Shown: positions 22,948-34,506 of the stretch, one piece after another
Layout of the letters: the number at the start of each line of letters is the position of its first letter
Numbering within the stretch: position 1 is the stretch's first letter
Source: Sycobia sp. Sy_11
Taxonomy: Eukaryota > Arthropoda > Insecta > Hymenoptera > Epichrysomallidae
Length of the DNA stretch: 64,000 bases
Assembly: GCA_018907035.1 (NCBI GenBank)
Contig: JACCIC010000226.1
Coordinates: 731,001-795,000 of the forward strand
Reading direction: 5' to 3'
Notes under the pieces: model-generated
The model's database searches: none
The model's input: the letters and a program-made list of their open reading frames with translations, nothing else
What the model was told of the DNA's origin: nothing
Made by a program: the position numbers and the translations under genes

Positions 22948-23837
22948 GCTTGTAAAACGACGGCCTTTTAATGTTCTCCTTGTTTTTGGAAATAGAAAAA
23001 AGTCACATGGACCCATATCTGACCAATATGGAGACTGAGGCATCGTTAAAGTTTTGTTTTTGGCGACAAATTCACGAAGAATCAATGGAGTGTGAGCAGA
23101 TGCAAAAGCTATGAATTATTATGCCACAAATCTGGGCGTTTTTTTCGGATTTTATGATGTACTATGCCATTAAAATCGAAGAACACAGTGAGAATAACCT
23201 TCACATTCGACAGCACTTGTCGAGCCTTTTTCGGTCTTGGCGATCCAGAATCCCTCCACTGGGACGATTGAGCCTTAGTTTCGACATCATATCCGTAAAC
23301 TCATGTTTCGTCACCTGTTTGAGTAGTCCTGCATTGTTGTTAACTTTATTTAGTGACTCCTGAGCAACTTGTCCTGAGCAATGCTGTTTTAGTTCGAAAT
23401 TCAACAATTTTGGTACAAATGTTGCTGCCACACGTTTCATATCCAAAACATCCGAACAAATTCCATGGCATGAGCCAACTGATATGCCAATATCATCAGC
23501 GACTTCTCTGATTGGGGTGGTTCGTCATCTTCAACGTTTTCACGGCCATCTTCGAAACGCTTATACATTTTACAAACTTCATTGCACTTTAATTAATTTT
23601 TTACGAAAAATTGAATACAAATTCTTTGCTTCATTTTTTTTACAAACGAAAATCGTCGAGCACAAAAAACACGTCTAACGTCAGCGGCTGCCACTTAAAA
23701 ACCAAACAATGAAAATTAATGAAAATTTTATCGTACTTCAGGGTCATGCGTACCAATATAATAAAAAAATGTCTATACAGACAGACTCTTCAAACAGCGA
23801 AATTTAAAAATTCTCGTTACTTTTTTAACACATCTCG
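22948..23837 (-). mobile_element. Mariner (irritans-like) fragment, family A copy 1
   Basis: About 890 bp is closely similar to the copy at 32.37-33.3 kb, starting GCTTGTAAAACGACGGCC and ending in the TIR-like AATTCTCGTTAC...CATCTCG followed by TA. The left TIR and C-terminal coding end are missing. On the minus strand it reads DMKRVAATFVPKLLNFELKQ, a conserved mariner segment upstream of the first catalytic residue. Confidence 0.8.
23201..23446 (-). pseudogene. Mariner transposase middle fragment (family A copy 1)
   Basis: The 81-codon frame contains DMKRVAATFVPKLLNFE and QESLNKVNNNAGLLKQVTKH. In intact irritans-type transposases the following segment is TGDE(T/S)W with the first catalytic Asp; here VTKHEFTDMM replaces it, so the first catalytic site is lost. 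Upstream GISVGSCHGICSD from the N-terminal DNA-binding region is visible in another frame. Confidence 0.7.
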
Positions 23838-24126
23838 TAAATACAAACATTTCAGTATATCAATTTCACTGATTTGACGAGAATCATTCAATACGTTCAG
23901 AGATACAAAACTTTATGCAAAGTTAATATTTATGTCAGGTACATAAACTATATTTACATTATTAATATTTATTTTTTTTAATATTATGATCACATAAGTC
24001 ATATTTAATTATATTTTCATCTATGTTCATATTGTTTGAAATTTTTCTTTCTCATAGATTAAGATAAATTACAATAAAATTAGTTGACATATGAATCTAT
24101 ATTTTATGAAAATTTCGCACTCTCTA

Positions 24127-24172
24127 AACCCCCGAAATTGAAAAATTCTCGTTACTTTTTGAACACACCTCG
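24127..24172 (-). mobile_element. Solo terminal repeat of mariner family A
   Basis: CCCCCGAAATTGAAAAATTC, then TCGTTACTTTTTGAACACAC and CTCG match the right ends of the copies at 23.8 and 33.3 kb. Nothing else of the element accompanies it. Confidence 0.7.
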
Positions 24173-24542
24173 CATAGTCGACTACTCGCAAACAAAATAG
24201 GCACTGTATCACTAAAATCACGTTAGGCACTGTGTCTAAGTTGGATTGATTTCCACACCCAACTTCTCAATTTGTAACGATGGGTCGGAATATTGAGGAG
24301 CATGTTTAAAAAAATTAATTAAAAAAAAGGTATATACTGAGTATATTATCACTATCTATAGTCCTAAATATGAATGTATGTAGACATAAAGAGAACCGAG
24401 AAATCGAATATTTATTTAATTTTATCTAGTTGCAGTATGATAAACAATTTAAAAGTGACAATTCAGGACGAAACCCTAGGCTTTTCCTAAAATTACATTT
24501 GCCAAACAAACATGAATAAAAAAGAGAGTAATTGAAATTTTA

Positions 24543-24660
24543 TTAGGTTGTCAAATATCTCCCTTCCGCTTTTGTGCTATTCGTTCAATGCTTTATAAAA
24601 AGTATTACAGTGGTCGAAATCGAAATAAAATCGGTCACATTACTTAATTGTCTGACCCTG
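24543..24660. mobile_element. Chimeric miniature element with ends from two mariner families
   Basis: TA at 24,541-24,542 is followed by TTAGGTTGTCAAATATCTCC and about 70 bp that match the left end of the mariner at 24,677. The sequence then switches near 24,612 to AAATAAAATCGGTCACATTA...CTTAATTGTCTGACCCTG, which matches the right end of the unrelated mariner at 44.4-45.3 kb, and is followed by TA at 24,661. The two ends are not inverse complements of one another. It is 118 bp long with no coding sequence. Confidence 0.75.
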
Positions 24661-24676
24661 TATTTTGTCTCTAATA

Positions 24677-25958
24677 TTAGGTTGTCACATATCTCCCTTC
24701 CGCCTTTTTGTTCTTTATTCAATGCTTTATAAAAAGTGTTACAATACTCGGATTTACTTCAAGTATGCGCCGTTTTGTTCGATAATCTGTTTCCATCTAG
24801 ATGGCAACTTCATAATACCTCACTCGTAGAAAATCCCCTCCTTATTTGCGAAGAACTCGAACAGCCACTTTTCACAAGCATCCTTTGAGTCCAACTTTAC
24901 ACCACCAAGGGCGTTCGACATGGACAGGAACAGGCGGTAATCACTTGGCGCTATGTACGGGCTATACTGTGGATGCAATAAAACCTCCCATCCGAACTCC
25001 CATAGCTTCTGACGAGTCATCAACAAAGTGTGTGGTCTGGCGTTGTCTTCGTTGAACACTACACCCTTCCTGTTGGCCAATTGTGGACGCTTCTGGTCGA
25101 TAACCTGCTTCAAGCAGTCCAGTTGTTCACACTCGATGGTAGAATTAAGCGTCTGGCCATATGGGAGCAGCTCATAGTGCATGATTCCCTTCCAATCCCA
25201 CCAAACACAAGCAAAACCTTCCTGGCCGTCAATCCCAGCTTGGCCACTGTTTGGGACGGTCCACCTGGCTTGCACCACGACCATTTTCGTTTGATATCAT
25301 CGTGTGTGATCCATTTTTGTCGCTAGTCGCAATCTGCTTCAAAAATGGGTCGAGTTCATTCCATTTCAGCAGCACATCGCAGGCGTTAATTCGGTCGAGA
25401 AGGTTTTTTCGCGTCAAATCATGCGACACCCAAACATCAAGCTTTTTTGTATCCAGCCTTCTGCAGATGGTTTAACATGGTTTGCTGAGTAACTGTCATC
25501 TCCTGGGCGATGTAACGAGATGCCACATGCCGGTATAACTCGATAAATTCCATGATTTGATCGGTATTTGTCGTCACAGGACTTTCGCCGGCTGACTTGT
25601 CCATGGTGTCGTTTTCACCGGCTCTGAATCGTCGAAACCATTCCTCTGCGGTTTGAAGTGATAGCGTGCCATCCCTTAAAACACCATTAATCTCATTGAC
25701 GTTTCTTTAGCGGATTTGCCTTTGACGAAGGAAAACTTTAAAATAGCGCGAATTTTGATGTTAGTAAACTCCATGTTTACACGTCTATAACTTTTGAACG
25801 CAATATCCAAACTAATCATGTATAGCGTCGTTTTGTACGTTATGCCAAGACCTTTCAAATGATGTATAGTATTGCCAGATACGAGCGCTGTAGCGCTTTG
25901 TACATAGCCGCGAAATTCATAAGACTAAAAGGTGGAAGGGAGATATTTGAGAACCTTG
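24677..25958 (-). mobile_element. Mariner family B, nearly full length
   Basis: TA (24,675-24,676) is followed by TTAGGTTGTCACATATCTCC. The right end reads GGAAGGGAGATATTTGAGAA and CCTTG before TA at 25,959. The ends are inverted repeats of about 30 bp with a few mismatches. At 1,282 bp, this is the usual mariner length. It lies 15 bp from the chimeric element that shares its left end. Confidence 0.85.
24820..25774 (-). pseudogene. Mariner D,D34D transposase, frameshifted
   Basis: The product would cut and rejoin DNA at the TIRs. The ATG at 25,774 opens MEFTNIKIRAILKFSFVKGK, the N-terminal helix-turn-helix region, but a frameshift follows at about 25,690. Later frames give SHDLTRKNLLDRINACDVLL and LKQIATSDKNGSHT, where canonical TGDEKW is changed but its Asp is kept. 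The last frame (25,284-24,820) has VVFNEDNARPHTLLM and SPYIAPSDYRLF, with 34 residues between the second and third Asp, as in mariners. All three catalytic Asp codons survive, but at least two frame changes inactivate the gene. It runs about 318 codons against roughly 345 usual. Confidence 0.85.
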
Positions 25959-25989
25959 TAGCATAGTGCTTTGGTGAGAGCTAATTCGT

Positions 25990-26305
25990 GCTCCAGCTCA
26001 ACCCACCTCGGCCCCGATCGCTCAGCGCGCCATCGGGTTCTTTTCACCCCACCAAAGGCTTTGTTCTAATTTTTACTTGCATAAGCGAGTGGCTCCGGCT
26101 CAACCCGCCTCGGCTTCTAGTCGCTCAACGTGCAAGTCCAATTTATGAATTCTTATTTTCAATTATTCACAGTGCGCACTGTACTTTGGCCGACGCTCAA
26201 CTCGCCTAGGCCCTTGGTCGCTTAACCCGCCACCAAGTTTGTTCGACTACGCACTGTGCTGTGAAATCCAATTCTCACTCTCGCTCAACCCGCCAGAGTT
26301 CGAAT
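25990..26305. repeat. Degenerate GCTCAACCCGCC repeat, four copies about 90-100 bp apart
   Basis: Copies of a roughly 45-bp core occur at 25,990 (GCTCCAGCTCAACCCACC), 26,091 (GGCTCCGGCTCAACCCGCC), 26,191 (CGACGCTCAACTCGCC) and 26,281 (TCGCTCAACCCGCC). The first three continue TCGG/TAGG...GTCGCT(C/T)AA, so each core contains an inner second copy. AT-rich DNA lies between them. No known family is recognised. Confidence 0.7.
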
Positions 26306-26640
26306 TGGATTTTTTTTCATTACTTTATTTACTTTTTGCGACTTTGCAGGGTTTGGGACGCAAATAAATCTTTTCTGATTTGCTATAGGAAATTAAAAAT
26401 ATTTATTACAAAATTATAACTAAATTAACAAAAAATGATAAATAATTAACAATAATTAAATTTACATTAAATCTAAATCTTTCGGCGCCACTGCTTTGGC
26501 TTCTTGGCCTAATTGCCGCGAGCCATTGTCCGCTGGAACAGTAAATCATAAAATACATTTATTTTATGATTTATAAAAATAGTTACATTTACTATCTTAC
26601 TTGAATTTAGCGCTCCGCATGAGCGTATTACGATTTCTAA
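26306..26640. other. AT-rich stretch with a perfect hairpin
   Basis: At 26,542-26,573 the 14-bp arms TAAATCATAAAATA and TATTTTATGATTTA flank a CATT loop and are perfect inverse complements. No poly(T) run or gene is next to it, so it is not a simple terminator. Confidence 0.6.
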
Positions 26641-27060
26641 TTCTATTTTTATATTTCGTGATCGCGTCCCGCCTTGAGTGTGCTAAGACTTGTCGCCGAC
26701 GACAAGTCCCCCTCGATTAGCCAGTCTCGAGGCCGCTGGCACACTGAAAATCTGCGGTCAGTGCGGCTCTATTTGAGATTTAGGAGAGATCGCTCGCTCT
26801 CCCCTTACCGCACTGTACCGCGCCTTGAAGTTGCGCAGCGCCATCGCCGCTCGCGAGAATTCGCGAATCAATTCGCAAACTCTCGCTCGCCGCTGCTCTT
26901 CGAGCCGCCTGCGGCCCGAGAGCGCTCGCGCGTCTTCGCGGTACTGCTGGCGCTTTCCCCCGCGCCGCGCCGCACCACGGAGCCCTCGGCGCTCCCCCTT
27001 CGCCGCGCCGCGCTGCTCATGAATTCGCGAGTTCAATATAATATTAAATTTAATTACAAT
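26641..27060. other. CpG-rich island with no recognised gene
   Basis: Around 420 bp is strongly GC- and CpG-rich in an AT-rich setting. It contains an 8-bp stem hairpin (ACTTGTCG-CCGA-CGACAAGT, 26,688-26,707) and clustered GAATTCGCGA motifs. Open frames exist on both strands (26,674-27,150 plus, 26,758-27,036 minus), as expected by chance in GC-rich DNA, and none has a domain. It could be a promoter/5' UTR or part of an unrecognised repeat. Confidence 0.4.
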
Positions 27061-27763
27061 ATAATCTGCGCGAGACTATATGCTCGTCGCAACCTAATAT
27101 CTATTGGCATTAGGATTTGCCTAAAGTATCTTATGGATTTGCCCATATGATCACATCTACAAGCTCTATCAGCTTTTCATATTTCTCTCGACACTGTGGC
27201 GTGATTTCCAAGCCGAGCCAAATTGGAGATCCAGAAGGTATAAATACACTGCACGACCGATTTTCCTACGATAACGAAGATTGCGAGGAACACGTAGATT
27301 GTAACCGCTTCGGTATTATACGTGCGATATTTGAGGTGATTTATCGACCGTACGTGAGCGTAGTAGGAACATCAGTAATTAGAATTACGACGCACGGTCA
27401 TTTTCAGGAGAGATCAGGTGCGAGGATGAAAGTGAAGTATTCCGAAGAAATTTATAAATACTAATTAAAACGATGCCTATCGGTGTTAGAAAAATTTTTT
27501 TATAACTATATAAATTATACCAAATTGTATATTATAAAATATTAATTTAGAATTTAAGGCATATTTAAATTTAATTAAATTCTCCAACGGAGATCTACTA
27601 TTTTATCTCGACGAAAAATAAAGGTTCATCTTTTTTTCCAATTGACATTAATTTTGCAGATTTTGAATCTTTATTGAATTAAAAAAAATATTGAAATTAA
27701 TATTCATGTCTGGAGATAAACTGATATTACATTTCTACGAAACTAATATTCTTTTTTTTTATT
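27061..27763. other. Mixed intergenic DNA with a TATA-like motif
   Basis: GGTATAAATACACTGCACG at 27,238 looks like a TATA box. The 115-codon frame at 27,117-27,464 overlaps it, is not preceded by an ATG and has no recognised domain. Confidence 0.3.
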
Positions 27764-27768
27764 TGTCA

Positions 27769-28206
27769 TGTCGCGAACATACCGCTGAACTCTCTCTAAG
27801 AACATCAACTTTTCCAATCGCTTCTTAGCCTCCGACTCAAGAAAGCGCCTCGCCAATGTTCAGAGCACACATTTATTGCACAGAAATTTGAAATGTAATA
27901 CTTTTCGAACAAACTTCTTTGTTCAAATATTTCATAATTTATACCCCCAACGCAGGTTCGGCCAAATAATAAGTATTTAACCATATCCTTTTTCTCTGCG
28001 TTACTTCTTAGATCAAGGGCCAGGGACCACTCAGGACTAAGTAAAACTCAATCGTGGTCGATACTTTAACATCGCCAAACGTGCTAAGGCATTCAGGCCA
28101 CAATACACGTCGCGGCAATAAACGTAACCGCGCACAGTTTGACCAAAGTGTTGCTTTTATTGTTAAATGATTAAGTATATATATATATAATCAACGGCCT
28201 CCAACA
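27769..28206. mobile_element. Possible solo LTR
   Basis: The block begins TGTCGCGAACATACC and ends CTCCAACA, has an AATAAA near 28,115, and is GC-richer than both flanks. This is the general form of a retroviral-type LTR. No target duplication matches at the chosen ends, and no partner LTR or coding sequence exists in the window, so the call is weak. Confidence 0.22.
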
Positions 28207-28295
28207 ATTTTGTAGTCTTGGACAACTGCGATAACAACCATAATATTTATAAGGCATAAAAAATATAAATAAAACAAAAAATTGTTATAAAACAA

Positions 28296-28298
<3 letters not shown>

Positions 28299-28341
<43 letters not shown>
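28299..28341. repeat. (TA)n microsatellite
   Basis: About 21 TA units. Confidence 0.98.
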
Positions 28342-28346
<5 letters not shown>

Positions 28347-28982
28347 GCTCTTTTTATTATTTTTGTCTCTTTGGCTGTCAAACGATCTTGATAAAGTTTG
28401 AGCTATAGAACTATTTAACTATTGAAATATTCTTTTTAATAAAGTTTCAGTCTCTAGTAAAAAAAGGAAAAACATTCCAATTTTTGTGTTATATTGAAGT
28501 ACGCGCATGCTAAGTTAGCTTTGTAATGACTTCGAACCGAAAAAAATTAACTTGATGTTATCGTAAAACTTGTATGAGGGTTCAGCACTTTGTATTAAAC
28601 GATTGTGTTTTATATTAACAATGTATTTCCGAGAAACAAAAATAGATTGTTTTCGTGTACGTCGTAAAAAGACATTTAATAAATTTTCTTAAACGAAAGA
28701 AAAATACCCATAATATTATCTACATAATTTCGGCGCCACCGATTTATGGAAGCTAACTTTGAAATGACCAATTATATTGCCTATCGTTTCATTTACTGTA
28801 CGAGAAAATAAATAACAACATTATTTATTTTACGTAGGAATAAGTCCGAGGCATATTTTTAAATACATAAAAAGGGACGATATACCTCTTCGTCTATACA
28901 ATATCCATTCGCTTATAGCCGTATGAAATGAATTGTCACAAGCACCTCTTTTTAGTTTGTAATCCGCGCACTCATCGTGACT
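28342..28982. other. AT-rich intergenic DNA, nothing recognised
   Basis: No supported feature. Confidence 0.5.
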
Positions 28983-29008
28983 CCCCCCCCCCCTCTCCTT
29001 CACTCTTC

Positions 29009-29044
<36 letters not shown>
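28983..29044. repeat. Poly(C) run followed by (CT)n
   Basis: An 11-base C run leads into a pyrimidine-only tract that becomes a pure (CT)n from about 29,016. Confidence 0.95.
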
Positions 29045-29045
<1 letters not shown>

Positions 29046-31191
29046 GGTGTACTTGATTTATGCATTTGCGAGAAATTATATTGTCCAGCTATTCTCTAGA
29101 CTTATATTTAAAATTTCTCTTTAATGTTGAAGTAAACAATTACGCTCAGTAAATGTAGAGTGAACACAATAAAGTTATAAAATTAGAAATAGATGTAAAT
29201 TTATTTCTGAATACTGTTGATTAATTGGTCTTTGACTCCAAAATAATAGAAAACATTTAATTTTTACTTACAATATTATATTGACTGTTTTACAGTATTA
29301 TAATTTATTTACCTATATAGCGAAAATTTTATTTATAGAGTACCAATAGTTATGGAAAATAAAATTATTTAATATAAGAGACAGCTTGAATAAATCAAAT
29401 TGTATTTAAACTACATTTTGATATGAAAGATATGATATTATAGGTAAAAAAATTAGTAGGGAATCTTTGATATAAATCCAACATTGAAACAATAAAATTG
29501 AAGGGAATAAAAACTTTGATTAATTACTATATGTCATACAAAAATATAGGAAGGACCATGCTTCCTTTGCACTAAGGTGAGATAATAGTATCTTTTTATT
29601 ATCTTTATTAATAGAAAACGTATAACATACTTAATAATATAAATAAAATAAGGCAATAAATCATTATTAACAAAACTATAGGCAAAAAGTAGATGTTTAA
29701 CATATTGTTACATTAAAAGTATTTAAAACTATACAAGGGGAGTGCACATGTAACAAAGTACAGATCCACCAATTTTTACTAGTTGATAAAATATATGAAT
29801 TGCACAAAAAAGCACTATGAATATTATGTTGAATTCCTAATCCAATTAATATTTATTATAATAGTAAATAATGTCAATTCAGGTTTATGCTTAATTTTTA
29901 CAGACATTTCACTTCTTCCAGATTTTTAATCACTAAAACTCATTCTAATACATTAGAAATCTATTTTCTTCTTTTAGTATGTCCTTAAAAAATATTATTT
30001 CATAAAAATAGATTAAAAGAGGTTGGAGAGGTTCCAATTATATTCATATCAGAAACGAATTATTATTTTTTCAACTTAATAAATTAAAAACTTTCTATGT
30101 TTAATCTGAAAGTTTTTGAAGTAATTGTTCTATTTTTACAGTTGTATTTTTTTATTGAAAGTCCCTAAGGTGTGAACCTTTATGTAAAGATAAATTATGT
30201 ATTAGGGACAGAATAATACGATAAATTAAAGAAAATTTTGGTTAATATTACAAAAAAAATTTTAAGGTTAGAAGTAAATCTGTTGCTTTTTATAAAAAAA
30301 AAATTAAATAAATTCATTAACTAAATTAAGAAATTAATCTCGTAATATTCTAATGCAAGAGAAGCAAATTTAGAAATAGGAAAATTAAATAAGTGAAATA
30401 ATAGTAGAAAATTGTAAACTCTAATTAATTAAAAGAACTTAATATAAAATGAAAGAAACGGATGCCCAAGGGAGTAGAATAATGATGCAGTGCTTCATTT
30501 TTATGGACATAGTTAATGTTTTGTTCACCCACTAATATAAATTGGTTTTTCAATGGGCGTGTACTCTCCTTTCAAGTTCCAATTAAGTTTTATGTGTTCT
30601 GCGAAAAATTCCTTTCATCTTCATCGATAAGCTAAATATTACGCGTTTGAAGAACTACGAATACCCTGACAGTTGTTTTTCAAATTTTCAAAATTCTGTA
30701 TATTTGTTAGATCTGATTTATACTTTATGAAGCATTGGGAAATTATTTTCGGAACTTTAAAGTCGCTGAAATTTGATAAAATATAGGAGTAAAAATGTGT
30801 ATAATTATTTCTTTTTGCATATATAAATGCTTATATATTTATTTATATCTACAAAATTATTTTAAAAAATACTATAATTGTTTCCAATGACGTATAGTAC
30901 TGACTATTTTATCTGGAAAGCTGGAAACTTAAAAAAATATATATTTATATATTAGTAGAAATTTCGTTCAAATATGTTAAGATAATTCGGATTTAAATAA
31001 TTTTATAAAAAAAATTATTCATCTTATATTAATGAATATTATATTGTTAAAATGTAAGTTGATTTATAATAATTTTTGCATAATTAAGAATTATTTTTAT
31101 TTAAAATTTACACAACACATACTTATACTTTACTTTCTTACTTGAAAATATTAACGTTTAACGTTAAATATGTTAAATAATATAATCGCGA

Positions 31192-31194
<3 letters not shown>
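29045..31194. other. AT-rich intergenic DNA, nothing recognised
   Basis: More than 2 kb of strongly AT-rich DNA without a frame of 60 codons on either strand, and no repeat ends seen. Confidence 0.6.

Positions 31195-31260
<66 letters not shown>
31195..31260. repeat. (AT)n microsatellite
   Basis: About 33 AT units, among the longest in the window. Confidence 0.98.
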
Positions 31261-31264
<4 letters not shown>

Positions 31265-31367
31265 TTCCAATAGGATTCATAATTTCTATATAGTAGGTAA
31301 ACTTGGTCATCTAAAATCATAGTATGATAATATGCTATTCTCGAAAACTGCTTTATCATCCAATGAA

Positions 31368-31372
<5 letters not shown>

Positions 31373-31436
<64 letters not shown>
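31373..31436. repeat. (TA)n microsatellite with one interruption
   Basis: TA repeats broken by a single CA step near 31,417. Confidence 0.98.
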
Positions 31437-31824
31437 CGCACATACGCATGCGCGTTTGTATGCATATGAATGTATTTGAATAAATTGAGATGCCGATAAA
31501 TAAATATAAATATCATTATAAAAGTTGATAAAAATCTTTGCTTTACTTTTATACTTTTATATTTTTAAGAATTTTTTAATTCGACTTAAAAATGAATTAC
31601 TAGAATAAATAATATTGAATTTATTTCTGAATAATTACAAATGTCTGATTCAATTGCAATTGATTTTAAAATTAGCACGGATAACAAAAACTGAGTCATG
31701 TTCGTTTGACATCAGAAGATCTTTTTATGGGGACAGCGTACAGTGGATCCTCGTGATCGTGAACTAGCTGGTTATCAATATCATACAGTACAGAAAAGAG
31801 TTGATAGTTCTGTTGCGCTCGATG

Positions 31825-31841
31825 GAGAGAGAGAGAAGGAG

Positions 31842-31888
<47 letters not shown>
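31825..31888. repeat. (GA)n microsatellite
   Basis: An imperfect GA tract (with AAGGAGAAAG) followed by a pure part; purine-only sequence continues to about 31,945. Confidence 0.97.
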
Positions 31889-31893
<5 letters not shown>

Positions 31894-31945
31894 GATAGAG
31901 AGAAAGAGCAAGAGAGCGGGAATGAGATAGAGCAAGAGGAGAGGA

Positions 31946-32369
31946 AGAAGGTACCGCAAGCGAAATTGGTTACATATTCTTAAAAATATAATTTTTAATA
32001 GGATGTGATATTAAAGTGACTTATATTGAGTAACTGTTGTGTGATCAAGAGGAATTACGAATCAAATGGGTAACAACCATTCATAGAAAATTAGCAACAA
32101 GTATGCAACTTCTTTTAAACCCCATTCTGGTGAGCTCTCTATATTGATTGAAAATGTAATGGGTGTTTTAGTGATTCGAAATTAAGGTAGGATATTTATT
32201 AAACCATCCGTTTTCTTTACTTAAATTATTCTCAAGTATATGGTCCGTACACCTATTGCATCTCTTTGTAAATTTAAAATCTTATATGCTAAAAGAATGG
32301 AAATCTTTAAAATTACAGGACATTCATAAAAGTTTCGACAAAAGCTCCCCACTACTGGGTACATATATA
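31946..32369. other. AT-rich intergenic DNA
   Basis: Nothing recognised. Confidence 0.5.
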
Positions 32370-33315
32370 CGAGGTGTGTGAAAATAATAACGAGAATTTT
32401 CGTTTTATGCAAAAATTTATTTATTCATCAATATATATATTTTGTCCCCTTCAAAGTAATCCCCCTCGGATGTAATGCAATTGTGCCAACGCTTTTTCCA
32501 ATCCTCGAAACACTTTTGAAACTCGATCTTTGTAATAGCTTTTAGATCTTTCAGCAATTCGTTTTTAATGTCATCTATGCTTGTAAAACGACGGCCTTTT
32601 AATGATCTCTTTATTTTTGGAAATAGAAAAAAGTCACATGGAGCCATATCTGACCAATATGGAGACTGAGGCATCGTTAAAGTTTTGTTTTTGGCGAAAA
32701 ATTCACGAAGAATCAATGGAGTGTGAGCAGATGCAAAAGCTATGAATTATTTTGCCACAAATCTGGGCGATTTTTTCGGATTTTATGATGCACTATGCCA
32801 TTAAAATCGAAGAACACAGTGAGAATAACTTTCACATTCGACAGCACTTGTCGAGCCTTTTTCGGTCTTGGTGATCCAGATTCCCTCCACTGGGACGATT
32901 GAGCCTTAGTTTCGACATCATATCCGTAAACTCATGTTTCGTCACCTGTTTGAGTAATCCTGCATCATTGTTAACTTCATTTAGTGACTCCTCAGCAACT
33001 TGTCGTGAGCAACGCTGTTTTTGTTCGAAATTCAACAATTTGGGTACAAATGTTGCTGCCACACGTTTCATATCCAAAACATCCGAATAAATTCCATGGC
33101 ATGAGCCAACTGATATGCCAACATTTTACAAACTTGGGCTGAGCCCAAAAAACACGCCTAACGTTAGCAGATGCCACTTAAAAAGTAAGCAATGAATATT
33201 GCTGAAAATGTTATCGTATTTCATGCGTACCAACATAATAAAAAAAAATTTATACAGGCGGAGTCTCCAAACCCGCGAAATTTAAAAATTCTCGTTACTT
33301 TTTGAAGACACCTCA
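32370..33315 (-). mobile_element. Mariner (irritans-like) family A copy 2, internally deleted
   Basis: TA at 32,368 is followed by CGAGGTGTGTGAAAATAATA and ACGAGAATTTT. The right end has AAAATTCTCGTTACTTTTTG then AAGACACCTCA before TA. The ends are imperfect inverted repeats. At 946 bp it lacks roughly 350 bp compared with a full mariner. The coding strand is minus. Confidence 0.85.
32417..33177 (-). pseudogene. Mariner transposase remnant (family A copy 2)
   Basis: The C-terminal frame (32,716-32,417) reads LREFFAKNKTLTMPQSPYWS and DMAPCDFFLFPKIKRSLKGR, keeping the third catalytic Asp (PCDFF), and ends EGDYFEGDKIYI. The 32,832-33,077 frame reads DMKRVAATFVPKLLNFEQKQ. The conserved HHDNAPAH block with the second Asp is damaged or absent between them, and VTKHEFTDMM replaces the first catalytic block. 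Both family A copies share that last change, so it predates their spread or reflects a common non-autonomous source. Confidence 0.8.
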
Positions 33316-34279
33316 TACATATGTATATGAAAAGCATTTAAACAAAATATTCACTTAAATATTGACAAGTTTGGCTGTTATTGCAAAAAGCTCTAGAATT
33401 CTGTTGAAATTTTGCAGACTTATGATTTTTGGGGTGCTGATTTCAAATATTATAAAAAAAAAAATAAAGAAAAATTGTATTTTCATAATGAAAACGATGA
33501 AAACCTACTAAAAATCATCGTTTTTAGCACAGAAGAATTATGAGTATTTAAAAAAATCTTTGAAGTAAAAGCTATAGATTTTACAGAAATTCATATTTAA
33601 CGTTCTATAAATTTTTTATTTAGAAGGTAAAATATCTTATGAATAGAATATGTACTTCAGTAATATCCATAAATTTTCTTTGAAATATTTTGTTAATTCT
33701 TTTAAGTTATTTCGAGTTATAAAAATTAACCTTTATAATGAACCCGTGTCTCTTAATTGTCTCTAAATATTTGGAATATACGACCATAACTTATTTTCTG
33801 TTGTCGAACATATAAATTAGGAATACATTCATTTATAATGCTTTATATTTGAACAAATCTTACAGTTTGGGGCAGCACTTTCTCGTTATCCTCATTAAGG
33901 ATTATCCCATAAAAAAACCGAATATTATTACAGGTCTATTCTATTATCTAGTTCTATGCTATATGTCTTTAAACATATAGAATAAATGAAAATAAATTAA
34001 TGTCAAATATCGTATTTTTATAACATTTTTTTATCAAATTAAATGATTTATAGTTTGTCTACGTTATTAATAAGGTTATATTATGAATATATAGTATAAG
34101 TATCAACTCTTAATTCAATGCATATATAAATCTTATTTTGTTGTCAATTTATTCATTTTCATCTTATTATTATCATAGTATATAAGATTGATTATAGTTT
34201 AATATTTATCATACATATTTGTACAATTAGGTTAAATAGCTTTTCATAATATTATTAATGTTACTATTGTAAATAAGTT

Positions 34280-34281
<2 letters not shown>
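33316..34281. other. AT-rich intergenic DNA
   Basis: Nothing recognised. Confidence 0.5.

Positions 34282-34330
<49 letters not shown>
34282..34330. repeat. (TA)n microsatellite
   Basis: About 24 TA units. Confidence 0.98.
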
Positions 34331-34333
<3 letters not shown>

Positions 34334-34504
34334 TAACATGTGCACATAATATCTAAATTAAATAAAGCTTTAAGATATTATTTAAATTTCGCAACTTTAC
34401 AGTTCTTTCTAGATAATGCAACTCTGATGTATCTGAATAGTTGATCCCGAGAGTCTGGCAAGTTATGCGTATGTCTTCTTAACGCCTTCAGCGAAAATTT
34501 CTCG

Positions 34505-34506
<2 letters not shown>

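Noticed and set aside
24846..25475. Plus-strand frames of 69-98 codons across the mariner
   Set aside because: Antisense to the recognisable mariner transposase.
26674..27150. 158-codon frame and overlapping 92-codon minus-strand frame in a CpG island
   Set aside because: Both strands are open together because of GC-rich composition; residues are mostly R, S, A and P with no motif.
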